The notes under the pieces: generated by a model | Databases searched by the model: none | Seen by the model: the letters and a program-made list of their open reading frames with translations, nothing else | Told to the model about the DNA's origin: nothing | Part shown: positions 22,684-34,904 of the stretch, one piece after another | How positions within the stretch are numbered: position 1 is the stretch's first letter | Layout: every line of letters starts with the position of its first letter | NCBI GenBank assembly: GCA_032718475.1 | Contig: JAUCBJ010007243.1 | Coordinates: 62,001 to 126,000 of the forward strand | From: Nemertoderma westbladi | Taxonomy: Eukaryota > Xenacoelomorpha > Nemertodermatida > Nemertodermatidae | Direction: 5' to 3' | Length of the DNA stretch: 64,000 nt | Translations under genes and position numbers: made by a program

Positions 22684-22750
22684 TACGTATAACGCTGTTT
22701 CAACCCCCAGCGACGAGCTTCCTCATTTTTTCCATTTCTGAACAAAACCA
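22684..22750. repeat. Dispersed repeat fragment (partner 35995-36056)
   Basis: CGTACGTATAACGCTG followed by TTCAACCCCC and TCATTTTTTCCATTTCTGAA is shared with 35995-36056 in the same orientation. Confidence 0.75.
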
Positions 22751-24142
22751 TAATATTACAGTACATCAAATGCTTTCAACACTGACCCAAATATATAAGT
22801 GGCACACTACAGTACTGTAGCTGTATGTCAATAGATCCAAAGGAAATCCGATAATTTTTAACACCGACCCAAATTGTGTGGCAGATTGGTTGAACCCGGT
22901 GCTAAAGGATGATAGATACATTCAACACGGAGCCAAACGGTGGAAGATCCGTTGCACAGAGATTTTTCACTGCCACAATATCTTGTACCCATGAGCTTAC
23001 GAACCTCTTCTCGGTTAGCGGTATTAATTCTGAAAGTTTAGATTTAACCAAAACTTGAACATGTCCACTACTTAATTCGTGAGCATCATATTCTCGTAAA
23101 ATTGTTTCACTATCTGATTGAAGGCCATGTTCAATACTAACAGTACTTATCTAGTAGGCCTACTATATCATCCCCAGAATTATATAAATTTGTGGCATAT
23201 AATATGAACCGTATGCCAAGGCTCGCCGACTACGTTTCTCGCTCCATAGTATTGACATCACAACATCCCAACTGGTCGGTACTGCATCACAATCTGACTG
23301 ACAAACATTGGACAAGCAGTGGGGCGAGCCACAGTTGAGGCAGAGCTTAGAACTACAGTAGGAAAGTGTAAATCAGTGTCACATGAAACGGTTGAATTTA
23401 CATTGATTATCATCTACATCTGCAAGCACTGTATTTTTTCGATTTTCTCCTCAAAGAAGTTTATCAGCCAAAGACTCATCAGGTTCATGGCGTGGAAACC
23501 TTCTTTACACTTCCACGATAGCACCTTATTCGCAATTAATACTAAACAACTTTTTCGAGTCACCGGAGTACCGATTACTACGATGTCCATGTAAATATGT
23601 AGTCTCCCTTTGCCAAAGTTATCAATCAGGTCCACTCCAATCCAGACTTTTGACATTGGGTCCTTCATAATCCGGCAGCACAGTGATGAACCGAGCTATA
23701 TTATACCCGTAAAATGTCTCATCAGTTTTATGACCACAATATCATACTACAGTAGTCGATATTAGAGAGGGTGTCGCTCTCTCAGCCTTGATCGACTTGA
23801 ATTAAACATGTTTCCATGTCAACAGTGACTGAGACCATAGCAACCGCTGTTATAAACACTCAGTATCTAGAGTATTTTCACCAATTTGGTCTTTATCAAT
23901 GATTGCCAATCTAATGAACCCAGTCCCGAAGCACTGTTGAGATAGCAACCGTTGCGTTGTTAGGGGCAGTAATCGCCATAACTAACATCAATTTAAGCAT
24001 TAGGGCTACTGTGTATATCAAGGTTATTCAAATTGGTTTCGAGTCACAATTCAATTTAATCAATTCACAATATATTGTTTCCGAATTATAGGCAGTTACA
24101 GTTGTGGTAACCAGAAAGAGTGACACAGGATACAGAATGAAT
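22751..24142. other. No recognised gene
   Basis: Short ORFs only (for example minus strand 23414-23668), with no family motif. The piece near 23316 shares GGGGCGAGCCAC with 1090. Confidence 0.4.
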
Positions 24143-24836
24143 GACAGTCAATTTTGAAAGTCCTCAGCAAGTCTCTGATCGGATGAGCATAAGCTCAAAG
24201 GATGGTATGCTCGAGCATGTGGATGACTTCTGTTACCTGGGATCATGGATCCTGAAGTCAGGTGAGGACCTTCGAATACGTAAGGTAAAGGCATGGGCGG
24301 CATTGCATAGGTTTCCAGGATTTGGAAGTCACCGAGAATTAATCGGAAACTTAAGGTCCGATTATTTAGAGCAGCAATAGTTCCAGTATTCCTGTATGGG
24401 AGTCCATGCTGGGCTCTAAGTGCTGAGGACACCAAATCTCTGGATGACACATTCACAAGAATGCTTCGCCGGGTTCATTGTGTGAAGTACAATGCACCAA
24501 TCTCCAACCAGACACTATATAACATTGGAGGTGTCTCATTGGTTCCCCCAAGCTTAACACTGGAACAAAGTCGCTTCCGCTTTGCAGGACATTGCATTCG
24601 CCGTGAGGACAATCCAGTGCATAATCTTGTGCTTTGGCAGCCTCATGGAGTGAATAAGCATGGAGTACAGCCCATGACTTTCTTAAGACGCATCTTAAAG
24701 GACACTGGCCTTGAAGATGCGGATGATCTAGCAGATATCATGGGTGATAGGGAGTTGTGGCGACAAATTTTGTCGACAAGCCGGCACAGCATTCTTAAAA
24801 ATGCAGCTGCAATGCAGCATGCCGATCCTAGTACTG
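24143..24836 (+). mobile_element. LINE reverse transcriptase C-terminal fragment, forward copy
   Basis: Same family as 52-992. It reads SDRMSISSKDGMLEHVDDF, CYLGSWILKSGEDLRIRK, then after a 1-nt deletion near 24310 the frame shifts. It resumes as MLRRVHCVKYN (24461) to SRHSILKNAAAMQHAD. It is a dead 5'-truncated copy with the 3' end at about 24836. Confidence 0.85.
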
Positions 24837-25001
24837 TAGTAGGCACAGAATACACAATAATCAATAATTTGTTTTCCATTAGACATAATATTTACTATAG
24901 CATTTTTTATTTCCTGCATTTAGGGACAATTGGATGGATTGGATAATACTGTAATAGCTCGTGAGAAGCTAGTAAGCTTATTCAAACCGTTTAGGGTAGG
25001 G

Positions 25002-25799
25002 CAGGGACGGGTTAAGGGGGGGGGGGGGGGGCAACAGGGGCAGCTGCCGGGGGCCCGTAAGTTGGAAGGGGCCCGCAAGTTGGGAGAAATTTACCGAACA
25101 TTATCTCACTGATAAAACAACCTCATTTATTTATTAATTTCTGGCTGTTCAATAAATATTTATAGTAGGCCTATATCTCACATACTGTAGAGCACCATTC
25201 AGAGCACAGTGTCCCAGAGATTGTTTAAATTGTTTTAAAAAAATTTAAATTTTGAAAGTGTAAAGTAATGCTTAAAGGAAAACGTTAGCAAAAGGGTCGA
25301 TTTAAAATAATAGTAAATTATTACAATTAACATTTAATTTACCTTTCAATTAGATTTATCTGAAATCATTCACGAGTTCAGTAGTCACAAAGCTAGGAAA
25401 TTGCTTCTTTAAAGTAATTGTTGTGTCTAATTCATTGATATACCAATATAGTCGTTCCTAAGTATATAATTGATGTCTGTTGGATGGTGTAATTTTAGGA
25501 AAACAATATTGTTATTTAAATGATAAAGGACTATTATTCGATAAAAAAAAAGTAAGCGGAAATCACCGCTTTTTTCACTGATTTTCACTTAAACTATTCT
25601 GTCCATAGTGTTTTTCATTACGATTTATATCGAATATATTGTTTTATTTGAAAAAAATATCACCAGCGTTACTTATTTTTACCAACGGGGGGACCAAAAT
25701 TTTTTGCAATTGGTTTTCGTGGGGGGGGGGGGGGGGGGGGGGGGTAGGGGCGCGTAAGTTGCGACTGCCGGGGGCCCGAAAATCCATAATCCGTCCCTG
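25002..25799. mobile_element. hAT-like non-autonomous transposon with 8-bp target duplication
   Basis: Ends CAGGGACGG (25002) and CCGTCCCTG (25799) are perfect inverted repeats, flanked by GGGTAGGG at 24994-25001 and 25800-25807. CAGGG ends with an 8-bp duplication are the signature of hAT elements. Near each end it carries a long G-run (25016-25031 and 25721-25744) followed by a GCCGGGGGCCCG segment in the same orientation. No ORF. Confidence 0.9.
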
Positions 25800-25939
25800 G
25801 GGTAGGGAAAAAAACCTGAAAGTATATAATAATATTGTAAAAATAATCTTAAATTATAGCGTAACAGAAGTCGTCCCCGCTGGTCTCAACATCCACCCAA
25901 AGCCATCGACACTGCTGTCCACACGTCGTCAAGTCGCCT

Positions 25940-26260
25940 CGTCAAACGCCTATGTGCCTAACTGCATTTTGTGACGAGAAAAAGTGATTTTTAAGAGTTC
26001 TAATAAATCTGTTGCGATTTTTTATTTGAGAAAAACTAGTTGATATATTGTTCCAGAGAACCACTCCACGATAAGATATTGCCCTCTGACCGATGAGTAA
26101 ATTTTTACGTGGGATAAAAAAATAATTTTGAGTTGAAGACCGAGTTTTATATCTATGAGTAGGCCTATCAAGGGTAAATGAGAAAAGTGTTTTTAAGCCA
26201 GAACAGTCGTAATTATATAAAATACTGCGCATTAAAGAAGCAAGTTGTAGTGTGTTTTTT
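25940..26260 (-). mobile_element. LINE ORF2 C-terminal fragment
   Basis: The minus-strand frame reads THRYKTRSSTQNYFFIPR, then IGQRAISYRGVVLWNNI and RFIRTLKNHFFS. This is the usual C-terminus of CR1/Rex/L2-type ORF2 proteins (tyrosine-rich TRSS, then YRGxxLWN, then FKxxLKxHF). It is a different family from the 52-992 element. The upstream RT core is absent. Confidence 0.75.
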
Positions 26261-26379
26261 GGATTGGAAGTGGGGTGAACTGGCGAAAGGTTACCATAAC
26301 ATGTCACAGTAACCATGACAACCGTTGCTAAGTCCAATAGGATCTCCATAGACCCCCTCTCAACCAGCGATATATGCAT

Positions 26380-27231
26380 TATATTATGACTATGATATCA
26401 AGATATACTGTATATATACCACTGTACCGCTAACTGTTCCCTTTGAGTGAATATTGCCCCGACCAATCATTAAAAGACATAGATATCGTAACCATGTTCA
26501 TAGATACAGTACAGGCCACCAGAAAAAGCAGATTTCATCCAATGTGATCACATGTGAACACATTTGTTCAAGTCATCTGATTGGCAGGTTATGGCGAGTT
26601 ATCTTCTAGATCACACAGCAGGAGGCTAACTTGCTGGGACCGACAAAAGCTTTGTGTGCGGTGCGCCTGTATGTCTGATATCAGGTAGATGAGAGAGCCG
26701 CCAGGGCGTAACATTGCGGACATGGGCTGTATTGGTAGAGAGAGAACTACATACAAGACCACATGGAGGTTCATTGAGTGTTTGGGAGTGGATGGGTATA
26801 TGGATGGAGGAGCCTAGACCATTGAATAATTGATTTAGTGCAGGGAGATGTCGCGCCTAGTCTGACACCGAGAGGGCACAGAGAAACACCAGAAGATGCC
26901 TTAACATCACTAACTAACTATAGGCCTGCCTACTAGACACTATTAACCGCACACTATAAAGGTAAACAAAATCCTTATCGCATTTCCAGCTGCAGTGAGT
27001 GACAGTTAGCGGCAAACTACAGAGAGTTTCCAGATTACTAAGCGTTTCAAAAGTATTCAATTGTATCCTTTGGCGAAAAAATTTTGGTTGTTGCCATTTC
27101 AATTATGTTCAATTATGTTCAATTGTCCCGTTCAACAACATTACATTACACTGCGGTACACATTTGATAAAATGTGTTCACAATTGTACAATTCTGCGTT
27201 TTCTGGTGGCCTGTACTGTATAATACAATAC
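26380..27231. other. No recognised gene
   Basis: Only short unsupported ORFs. Nothing structural noticed beyond simple AT variation. Confidence 0.4.
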
Positions 27232-27425
27232 TTGGTGAGGGTGAAGACCTTAGGATACGTAAGTGAAAGGCATGGGCAGCATTTTAATAGTCGGTCCAGG
27301 ATTTGGAAGTCCCATATAATACAACGGAAAGGTTCGATTATTTATGGCAGCAGTAGTACCAGTACTCTTATGGGATTCAATGCTGGGCTCTAACCGCAGA
27401 GGATACCAAATCTCTGGATGGCCGC
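27232..27425 (+). mobile_element. Short LINE fragment of the 52-992 family
   Basis: GTGAGGGTGAAGACCTTAGG to ACCAAATCTCTGGATGGC is a diverged copy of the GEDLRIRK to KSLDD portion, with several indels, ending abruptly at 27425. Confidence 0.8.
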
Positions 27426-27664
27426 TAGGGGGCGAGCAGTAGTCTTGAGGACGGGGTAGCAGCGGTTGTTCCCCCGAGGTCATTGACCGGTGGATCTTGC
27501 AACTGCAGGCGATTCTAGGCCCATTATCTCAAGGTTTGAGTACCGAGGTCGGGCAACAGATCTGTTTGTGCGAAGGTTGCGTGGTCTCATACCAACGTCG
27601 TGCACACGGCCAGTATCTTTGTTATGCTATACCAGTATAGGTTCTGTAGTTTGTAACGGTAAAA

Positions 27665-28420
27665 CGAACATAGATCCTGCATGGCCTGACTTTGATGAAT
27701 TTAGATCTTTGCGAACTTAGGTCCTACTGTATACATGCGAACATAGATCCTATTTGAGTGAACTTAGATCCTAACTATAGGTGAACTTAGATCCTAACTA
27801 GGTGAACTTAGATCCTAACGAGGTGAACTTAGATCCTAACTAGGCGAACTTAGATCCTAACTAGGTGTACTTAGATCACAATTTATGCTATTAAAAGCCT
27901 TTAGTAATCATCATGGTTGTCGCGAAGCAAACTTAGATCCCACGTGTATTATGCGTTGTCCGCGTTTTGTCGATATTATACTGTAGTATATTGTACGGTG
28001 TTACAATAAGCAAATAAAAGTACTTATAATGCAAATAAGTCGTACACTAAAAGTAGTTGCAGAGTGACTCACCAACAAACTATAATTTTTCAATTAATAG
28101 CCAATTCATTGCAATGTATTGGTGGTAGGATCTAAGTTCGTTTCCCTTCAAGCGTGATAATTACAGTCAGGTCTGCTGGTCTATGGGAATGACATTTCAC
28201 ATTAACACAGCTACGGTAAGGCAATTTATGGAAAGGTGGGATCTAAGTTCGTACGCTGAGGATCTAAGTTCCTATGGGAAGGATGTAAGTTCGTATAGGA
28301 AGGATCTACTGTAAGTTCGTATGGGAAGGATCTTAGTTCGCATGGGAAGGATCTATGTTCACCAAGATCTAAGTTCGTTCAGGATCTAAGGTGCTCTACT
28401 GCTCTAGGATCTAAAGCCGG
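27665..28420. mobile_element. Foldback element with tandemly repeated inverted arms
   Basis: The left arm (27665-27895) is a tandem series of about 21-bp units with core GAACTTAGATCCTAACTAGG. The right arm (28120-28420) is the inverse, with core GGATCTAAGTTCGTATGGGA. A middle part without the unit separates them. Long inverted ends built of short tandem units are the architecture of Foldback-type elements. Target duplication not identified. It ends about 340 bp before the NR2C start codon. Confidence 0.7.
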
Positions 28421-28756
28421 GGAACCGTTTGTAACATACGGACTGACAGACATGCTGTCTCTGTTAGTCTGCTGGTCTGTCTGTCTGTGTACTGACAGAC
28501 TGTTGTACTGCAGTACTGTACTGTAAGTACACCAAGTACAGAACTGCAGAAGTACGTACAAAGTACATGACTGCATGAAGTAGGTCAGTAAATAGGTCAG
28601 AATCACAATCACTACACAGCACTATCAGTAGGTACCGGGCTGCCGGGCACTGCCTGACTGCTGCACCCGGTGCTGGGAACCGGTAATATATTTTTTTATG
28701 GACATGGCAGTATGACATGCTGACATGACATGGCTTGACTGAATAACTAATAACTG

Positions 28757-28856
28757 ATGGAAACTTCACAAGATTCCGCAGATGGTGATGTCGATGGCTT
28801 TGACAATGATATCGGCCTATCAAATTCAAATACCGGTATTCACATTCTAGAAGAAG
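28757..28856 (+). CDS. NR2C: NR2C-type receptor, first coding exon
   Basis: Residues 1-33 plus one base: METSQDSADG, then an acidic stretch ending HILEE. The ATG is preceded directly in frame by TAA (28751-28753), which fixes the start. The donor is G|GTGGGT at 28857, phase 1, and joins exon 2 (AT) to give Asp34. The acidic, low-complexity start fits an N-terminal A/B region. The short length and lack of conserved motifs mean the call rests on the open frame, donor and matching phase. Confidence 0.7.
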
Positions 28857-29528
28857 GTGGGTGTTTTATTTTCACTTTTCGACATGCGTTATACCAGTAG
28901 GCCTATACCAGTTGCCAGTCTACCAGTCAGCCAGTACTGCAGTAGGTACCGGACCGGTATATGTCATATGTTATAGCCTACTGTACGTACGTACACGTAC
29001 CGGTACAGTACAATTCCCCCATCGGCAGATCGGGCTTGCACGGCCAGCTTTCCTTCTGGCATCTGGCAGATTGGTACCAATACCAACAAACACTGAAACA
29101 GCTACATATACAATACAGGACAGCTATGTTCATATTGCAGGACAATATGGAGTACGGTAATGCAGCGGTGCTTAGTAGGCCTACAATGGCAGGTTATTAC
29201 CTAAACAATTAATACAGAAATACGATAGAATAGCCTACTATGTACTAGCAGACTAGCTCAGGTCTGCAGGATCAGATTCTGGTACCGGTTCCAGCTTCAT
29301 TTTTTGTCCGTAATGCTGTAATTGTAATCCCCGTTGTCGGCTGTGGTTATCCGCAATCGGTATAGCGTAAAGCTAATTCCATAATCAATTTGGTGCACAC
29401 CACTTGTGATTTTTTTTCAAAATTGCTCATTTATAGGCCTAGGGAAAGGAGCAGGTTACAGAGGCGGGCTTTTCTATCCAAAATAATAAACATCACTTTA
29501 CCAATTGACTGATTGATGGAAACCATAT

Positions 29529-29606
29529 GGTCAGACACAGACAGTCAGTAGTCGCATGGTCAGACACAGACAGTCAGTAGTCGCATGGTCAGACAGTCAA
29601 TATATA
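29529..29606 (+). repeat. 31-bp tandem repeat, about 2.4 copies
   Basis: Units of GGTCAGACACAGACAGTCAG plus TAGTCGCAT, the last one shortened. It lies in the intron before exon 2. Confidence 0.85.
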
Positions 29607-29739
29607 GTCACTCTATAGGCCTAACCAAAAAAAATCAGGCGGTCAAGTGGCGGTCCTACGAATTACCCCAAAACACCCCAAGTACTGCCTTTTTAATAAA
29701 CACGACATGACTTCTTGAAACCTCATTCATTTTGTTTAG

Positions 29740-29964
29740 ATAAAACGATTACAGAGAGTACCGGTAACTTTAGCTTACCTGGAAGCAGCGACAGTCCCAC
29801 CGAGAATGGCGAAGATGCCACCGATGATAACGCCAGTTTATGCGAGGATGCGCAAGGTGACATTGATACAGCAGGCGCGGTCGGCCCTAACCTACCTTAC
29901 AGCATACTAGCTCCAACCCTCAACGCAATGTTCGCTGCTCCCTTCAACACACCCTTTACAGGAA
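29740..29964 (+). CDS. NR2C: NR2C-type receptor, exon 2 (N-terminal region)
   Basis: Residues 35-108. The acceptor is TTTTGTTTAG at 29739 and the donor A|GTTAGT at 29965. The sequence is KTITESTGNFSLPGSSDSP, then an acidic stretch, then LPYSILAPTLNAMFAAPFN. The phase-1 ends match both neighbours (Asp34 and Ser109 are split codons). No known domain; it belongs to the poorly conserved A/B region before the DNA-binding domain. Confidence 0.75.
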
Positions 29965-30119
29965 GTTAGTATATTACTATTACAATGTGAGTGCAAGAAT
30001 TGTTAAACTGAATTTAATTTTGTGGAAACTGTATCCGAAGGATGCGGGAGATTTGATTCAGATTTAACAGAGATTTCACGAGCGTTGTAAAATCTCCGTT
30101 GATCATTGCCATTGCACCT

Positions 30120-30181
30120 ATTACATTGTAGTTATTCTTCAACCTTTTATAAATAAGACTGAAGAATAACTACAATGTAAT
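30120..30181. repeat. Perfect 22-bp inverted repeat (hairpin)
   Basis: Arms 30120-30141 and 30160-30181 (core GTAGTTATTCTTCA) are exact inverses with an 18-nt loop. Intronic, orientation-neutral. Confidence 0.93.
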
Positions 30182-30217
30182 TGTATTGAATTGATATGAA
30201 TATGAATTGATATGAAC

Positions 30218-30335
30218 ACGAATAACTTTCAGATTGTGTTACATAATTTGGAATCCCCGTATGGCCAGATTTCCAGCAGGACCAGCGAATCACTATATAG
30301 TGATACGTATGTAACACAATCTGAAAGTTATTCGT
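30218..30335. repeat. Perfect 28-bp inverted repeat with nested palindrome
   Basis: Arms 30218-30245 and 30308-30335 (core AACTTTCAGATTGTGTT) are exact inverses, 62 nt apart. Inside lies ATCACTATATAGTGAT (30289-30304), itself a 16-bp palindrome. Probably a small foldback or MITE remnant. Confidence 0.93.
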
Positions 30336-30450
30336 ATTGCATGCATTGTTGCCCAGCAGCTATTGGATGAACAAAATGTTCCAAAATATGTATTTTTAAA
30401 TAAAATAAAGGTAACAGTTCCGTATAGCACTACATTTGTATAACTTAAAT

Positions 30451-31068
30451 CATTGTTACCATGGTAACATTGTGGAGTTCTAGAACAACATATACATATT
30501 ATACACTATTCTAGAACATAAATAAAATAAAAATATAATGTTCTAGAACATAGCTAGTTATTTTTCAAATTTAAAATAGATAGTAATTAGAAAAAATTAT
30601 TCGATAATTGTTGGGGTGTGAAATGCAAAAGCCAAATTATGGCAATTATAAGACAGGTATGAAGAAAAATAAGGAAAATATACGACGCCAGAGCTTTGTG
30701 TGGGGAGGGCATTAACTATGAAGATTAATTCTCCGAAAAACTGACAACACATGTGGAGGCAACAGATAAGAAAAGGAAAAATAAACGGATTTCATGAGAT
30801 ATTAAAGGCCAACAAAAGCCAATACCCAAGGGATAATTAAACTAATTAGTTACCGTACATCAGTTTACAAAAATTATATTATCAATATTAATTTAAATGT
30901 ATTCAGAAATTTATTTAAAAATATTTTTAATTTACTAGCTATTTTAAAATTATATAAAACTAGCTATATGATTAGAACATTATATTTTTTATTTTATTTA
31001 TGTTCTAGAATAGTGTATATTACTTTTCTATTGTTCTAGAACTCTTCAACGTTGCCATAGTAACAATG
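30451..31068. mobile_element. Palindromic foldback element with TTCTAGAA words
   Basis: The outer 150 bp on each side are inverted copies: CATTGTTACCATGGTAAC at left and its inverse ending 31068, followed inwards by AGTTCTAGAACAA, CACTATTCTAGAACATAAAT and TATAATGTTCTA in matching inverse order. The centre is AT-rich and unpaired. No coding capacity. Confidence 0.8.
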
Positions 31069-31317
31069 GATATATATTTTAATAATGTAGTAATCCAAGT
31101 CTAACCAAAATAAAATACCGTCGCGCAAAAGTAAAACCTTTGTACCGGTACGGTAACTTTCGAACGCCCAAATCTCATCTAATTTTTCATCTTAATATCA
31201 TGTTCATGTTGGGCCACTAAGCTATAGTTTTATTATACCCCCTCGACCTCGGTATAATATTAGACAATGTAATGAGAATTACATATTGAACTGGAACATG
31301 AGATAACTGAAAAGGTA

Positions 31318-31645
31318 TTTTGTTTGGTTCCAAAAGAAAGTTAAAGAAGGTAACTAAGTTTGAAGTCACTAGTAATGGACATAAGATTGAAAATAAAAAG
31401 GAAGTTAAATATTTAGGCGCCACATTGGATAACTGCTTATCAGGAGAAAGCATAGTGAAAAATATTTTCTCGAAAGTTAACAGTAGGCTTAGGTTTCTAT
31501 ACAGAAACCAAAATAGTTTAAACACCGACTCCCGCAAGTTACTTTGCTCTTCTTTAATACAGTGTCACATGGACTATGCATGCTCTTCTTGGTATGAAGG
31601 CTTAACCAAACAGCTTAAATGTAAATTACAAGTAGCTCAGAATGA
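31318..31645 (+). mobile_element. LINE RT C-terminal fragment (CR1/Jockey-like)
   Basis: The forward frame reads FGSKRKLKKV, VKYLGATLDNCLSGE, RLRFLYRNQNSLN, CSSLIQCHMDYACSSWY. These are the motifs downstream of the RT catalytic core in CR1/Jockey-type elements (FGS-K, YLG-LD, LIQ-H-DYA-SWY). Truncated at both sides, located in an intron of the NR2C gene. Confidence 0.82.
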
Positions 31646-31959
31646 GATCAGTTCTGATCCTCGTGTGGCTTTATTTTCACTCACTCACTAACGTTCGTTC
31701 GTGTAACAAAGCCACTCGGATCATCACACTGTAAAGTGCTACTTTACACACAAGTAAAGTATGTAAATCGTTATTTCTTATTGGCATCATACATTTATAG
31801 TGTGAAAAGTAAAACTTTCAGCTATTTGAGCCGCGTCTTTATGTACACATTGAGAAAAGCAATTTAAATAGGCTACCAATTAATTAAAGTCATTATTATT
31901 TATTATATTTATTATATTATTCATTATATTACACCACATTATATAATGTGACCCCAAAA

Positions 31960-32372
31960 AAAATTATTCATCACCAAATAAAATAAAGTCACCCCCAAAT
32001 AAAATTATTCAAGCACCAAAATAAATTTTTCAACACCAAAAACAATTATTCAACACCAAAACCAATTATTCAACACCAAAACCAATTATTCAATACCAAA
32101 ATAAATAAATGCTCCCCAAAACCAATTATTAGCACCAAAATAAATGACAAATCCCCCAAAATAATTACAAATTTTCCATGTTTTCCCAAATCAAATACAT
32201 TTCCGCCCAAAATAAATACATTTTCCCCCAAAACAAATACATTTTCCCCCAAAACAAATACATTTTTCCCCAAAACAAGTACATTTTTCCCCAAAACAAG
32301 TACATTTTTCCCCAAAACAAGTACATTTTCCCCCAAAACAAATACATTTTCCCCCAAAACAAATACATTTTA
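31960..32372 (+). repeat. Two adjoining 20-21-bp minisatellites
   Basis: 31960-32190 has degenerate CACCAAAACCAATTATTCAA units (clearest at 32034-32095). 32200-32372 has about eight units of 21 bp, AAATACATTT plus TCCCCCAAAAC. Open frames on both strands (for example 32165-32368 minus) are by-products. Confidence 0.9.
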
Positions 32373-33346
32373 TTCTTAAATTGTTACCTTTTCGCTCGAA
32401 TATACCCCAAAATCGGGAGACAATTTTTCACTTTTTTCCCTAGGTAAAAAAAGTATTCTTTAGGATTGCATTGATTTTACTTTTTTTCCCGGTGAAAAAA
32501 GTAAAGTAAACTATTTTTGGTGGAATTTCTTAAATTTTATTACGTATATTGATAATAATAATAATAATAATATATATTTATTTATATAGCGCCAAATTTA
32601 CATAATATACGTACTCTAAGGCGCTGACAACACATAGTACACAGTAATTAATAGTTCGTGACTGCAATAGCAATAGTTATGAAATAAAAAATCAACTAAA
32701 ATAATGTAGTAATTAAAAACCAACAATAAAAACATCATAAAATATAGTAAAAACAAACAATAAAAACGATCATCGTAAATATTGTAGCATATAGTAAAAA
32801 ACAAACAATAAAAAAACGATCAACGCAAGCATTCCAGTGCGGGTTAAATTAAAATGTACAGAAAAAGTACATTGAAAGAGTATCGACGTAGAAAAGGTTT
32901 GCAAGTATTTTGAACAAAATCCATCACACACTCAAAAGTTATTGCAACTTTAGTGTCTGCAAGGCGAACTCAAAAACGGACTCAATATCCTATATTGGGA
33001 GTTAAAGAGTACAGTAATTTGAATTGCAGTAACTATGGAAACAATATAGTTAATTACTGTAGTTCAATTTAATTTATTTTGTAACACTACTGTCATATTA
33101 TCAACCAACACTGACATATTAATAAATAAACTTGCCTGTTTAAGATACCGAAAAAAAACATCAAATAATACGAAAAAATTGAATTCGTATCGTATAATAC
33201 GATGAATATTTTTCGTATTTCGTATCGTATTTTCGTATCTTACTATTTTGTAAATATTAATGTTTTCAACAGTCAAGCCAAAGATCACACACCACTTATT
33301 TCTTTACAATTTTTTTCTCTCAAAATTGGTGTATAAATTAGGTTTA

Positions 33347-33410
33347 TTACAGTTTTACACTACAGTTTTACACTACAGTTTTACACTACAGTTTTACATT
33401 ATTGCAGTTT
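33347..33410 (+). repeat. 14-bp tandem repeat ACAGTTTTACACTA
   Basis: About four units, the last ones diverged. Intronic. Nearby, CGTATCGTAT words occur at 33185-33240 and 33895-33950. Confidence 0.85.
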
Positions 33411-34471
33411 TACTATGTCAATAAAATGTGTAAGAAAGGAGGATCGTTAATCGCATGGTAATTATCTTTAGAATATTAATAAAAATACCACTGAAATATA
33501 ATCTATTTACAGTTTAAATAAACTAGTGAGGAAAACTCTAATAGCGCCTACAAGGCCGTGATGTTATGATAAGGCATTCTAGTGAGAGAATAAAAGAAAT
33601 AAACCATAGTTTTATTGTAGTATTAGTTTGACTTCGAGTTTTGAATCAAATTCATGGTAGGGCCCTACATCAAATTCAAAATTATTCCAGATATAACGGT
33701 AGTTGGCCTAGGTACATCAGTACAGTATGCACAAAGTGGCATGGTAATATGGTAAGGCCTACTATTTGGGCCGTGTTGCATAACGTCCTTATGGATAGTT
33801 GGCAAAATACAATACATCTACAATACATACAATACAACACGATAAAATACGTATCTTGAATTTTTTGTGTTGTATCATATTTTCTTAAAATTGCATTCGT
33901 ATCGTATCGTATCGTGAAAAATTGGTTTGTATCGTATCGTATCCTATCCCGGCTCAACGGTACGGTTGCGATACCGCTAAAGTTCTATTGTGGTAATAGG
34001 TGTGTTGTGTAGAGTAGGTCTACTTGGGACTTTTTTCCGAGACGTTTTTTGGGACGGATTTTCGGATGTTTTTTCAGATGGAAATCTTGCCCAAAAATGC
34101 GCAGAATGCTACCATTATTTATTAATATAAAGTAAAACTATTCTAGAACAAAATAGTAACAAATGTGCCAAGAAATGTGCGAAATTAAACCTCCAAACGA
34201 AACGGTACTTAAGAGGTTAGAAAATTGTCTTTAATATTATAATATGGAATCCCTGCCAAAAAACAGAGAGCTGTTTAAGTTGTTCTTTCTAACTAATAGT
34301 TCTGGTTTCTCATTTGAATTAATTTTATTTTACCCTGTAAGATTAGGAGATCCTACCCAGTGGGGCATTCAAAAGAAATGAATAGATTGGTGCAAAATAT
34401 AATATGGATTGGATATATGGATGGATTGATCAGATGTAAATTGTAAACATAATATTTTCTATTTTTTTTAG

Positions 34472-34840
34472 GTTCTCCTCAACTGAATCGCCTACTAACA
34501 GTCTCAGTTCCCGGTGACGTCAACGACGTTGCTGTGACGTCACAGAAAAGCGACGTATCCATGGAGATGGATGGTTTCCAGGTAGAGGGGGCCACAGCCA
34601 CAGATTGCTTTGTATTCGGACGGGATTACCTCTGTTTGGTGTGCGGGGACAAGGCCTCCGGTAGACACTACGGGGTGCTCAGTTGCGAGGGTTGCAAGGG
34701 ATTCTTTAAGCGGAGTATCCGTAAAGGTATTCGTTACGCTTGTCGCGGGCAGCGGGATTGCACCGTCACCAAACACCATCGCAACCGGTGTCAGTTCTGT
34801 CGGCTAAAGAAATGTTTGGATATCGGGATGCGGATAGATG
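34472..34840 (+). CDS. NR2C: NR2C-type receptor, exon 3 (DNA-binding domain)
   Basis: Residues 110-231. The acceptor is TTTTTTTTAG and the donor G|GTAAGA. It carries both C4 zinc fingers: Cys163, 166, 180, 183 and Cys199, 205, 215, 218. The P-box region is [11 protein letters not shown] (180-190). The run [15 protein letters not shown] at the second finger, with [11 protein letters not shown] at the first, is closest to TR2/TR4 among receptors I know. The frame is open upstream of the Met codons, back to the acceptor, so a start inside this exon is unnecessary. The domain is complete and all zinc ligands are present. Confidence 0.95.
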
Positions 34841-34904
34841 GTAAGAGTCAATAAAAGTATCATTTCAGTCATTCCAAAATCTAAGCTAACTCTAATCTAA
34901 GTTT

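Noticed and set aside
23414-23668. 84-codon minus-strand ORF
   Set aside because: No recognisable domain or splice context; not supported as a gene.
32070-32447. Repeat-protein ORFs on both strands over the 21-bp minisatellite
   Set aside because: By-product of the tandem unit; no start context or domain.
34534-34854. Translation start inside exon 3 of the nuclear receptor
   Set aside because: The apparent start is a GTG, and the frame is open upstream to a good acceptor at 34471 with a phase that matches exon 2.
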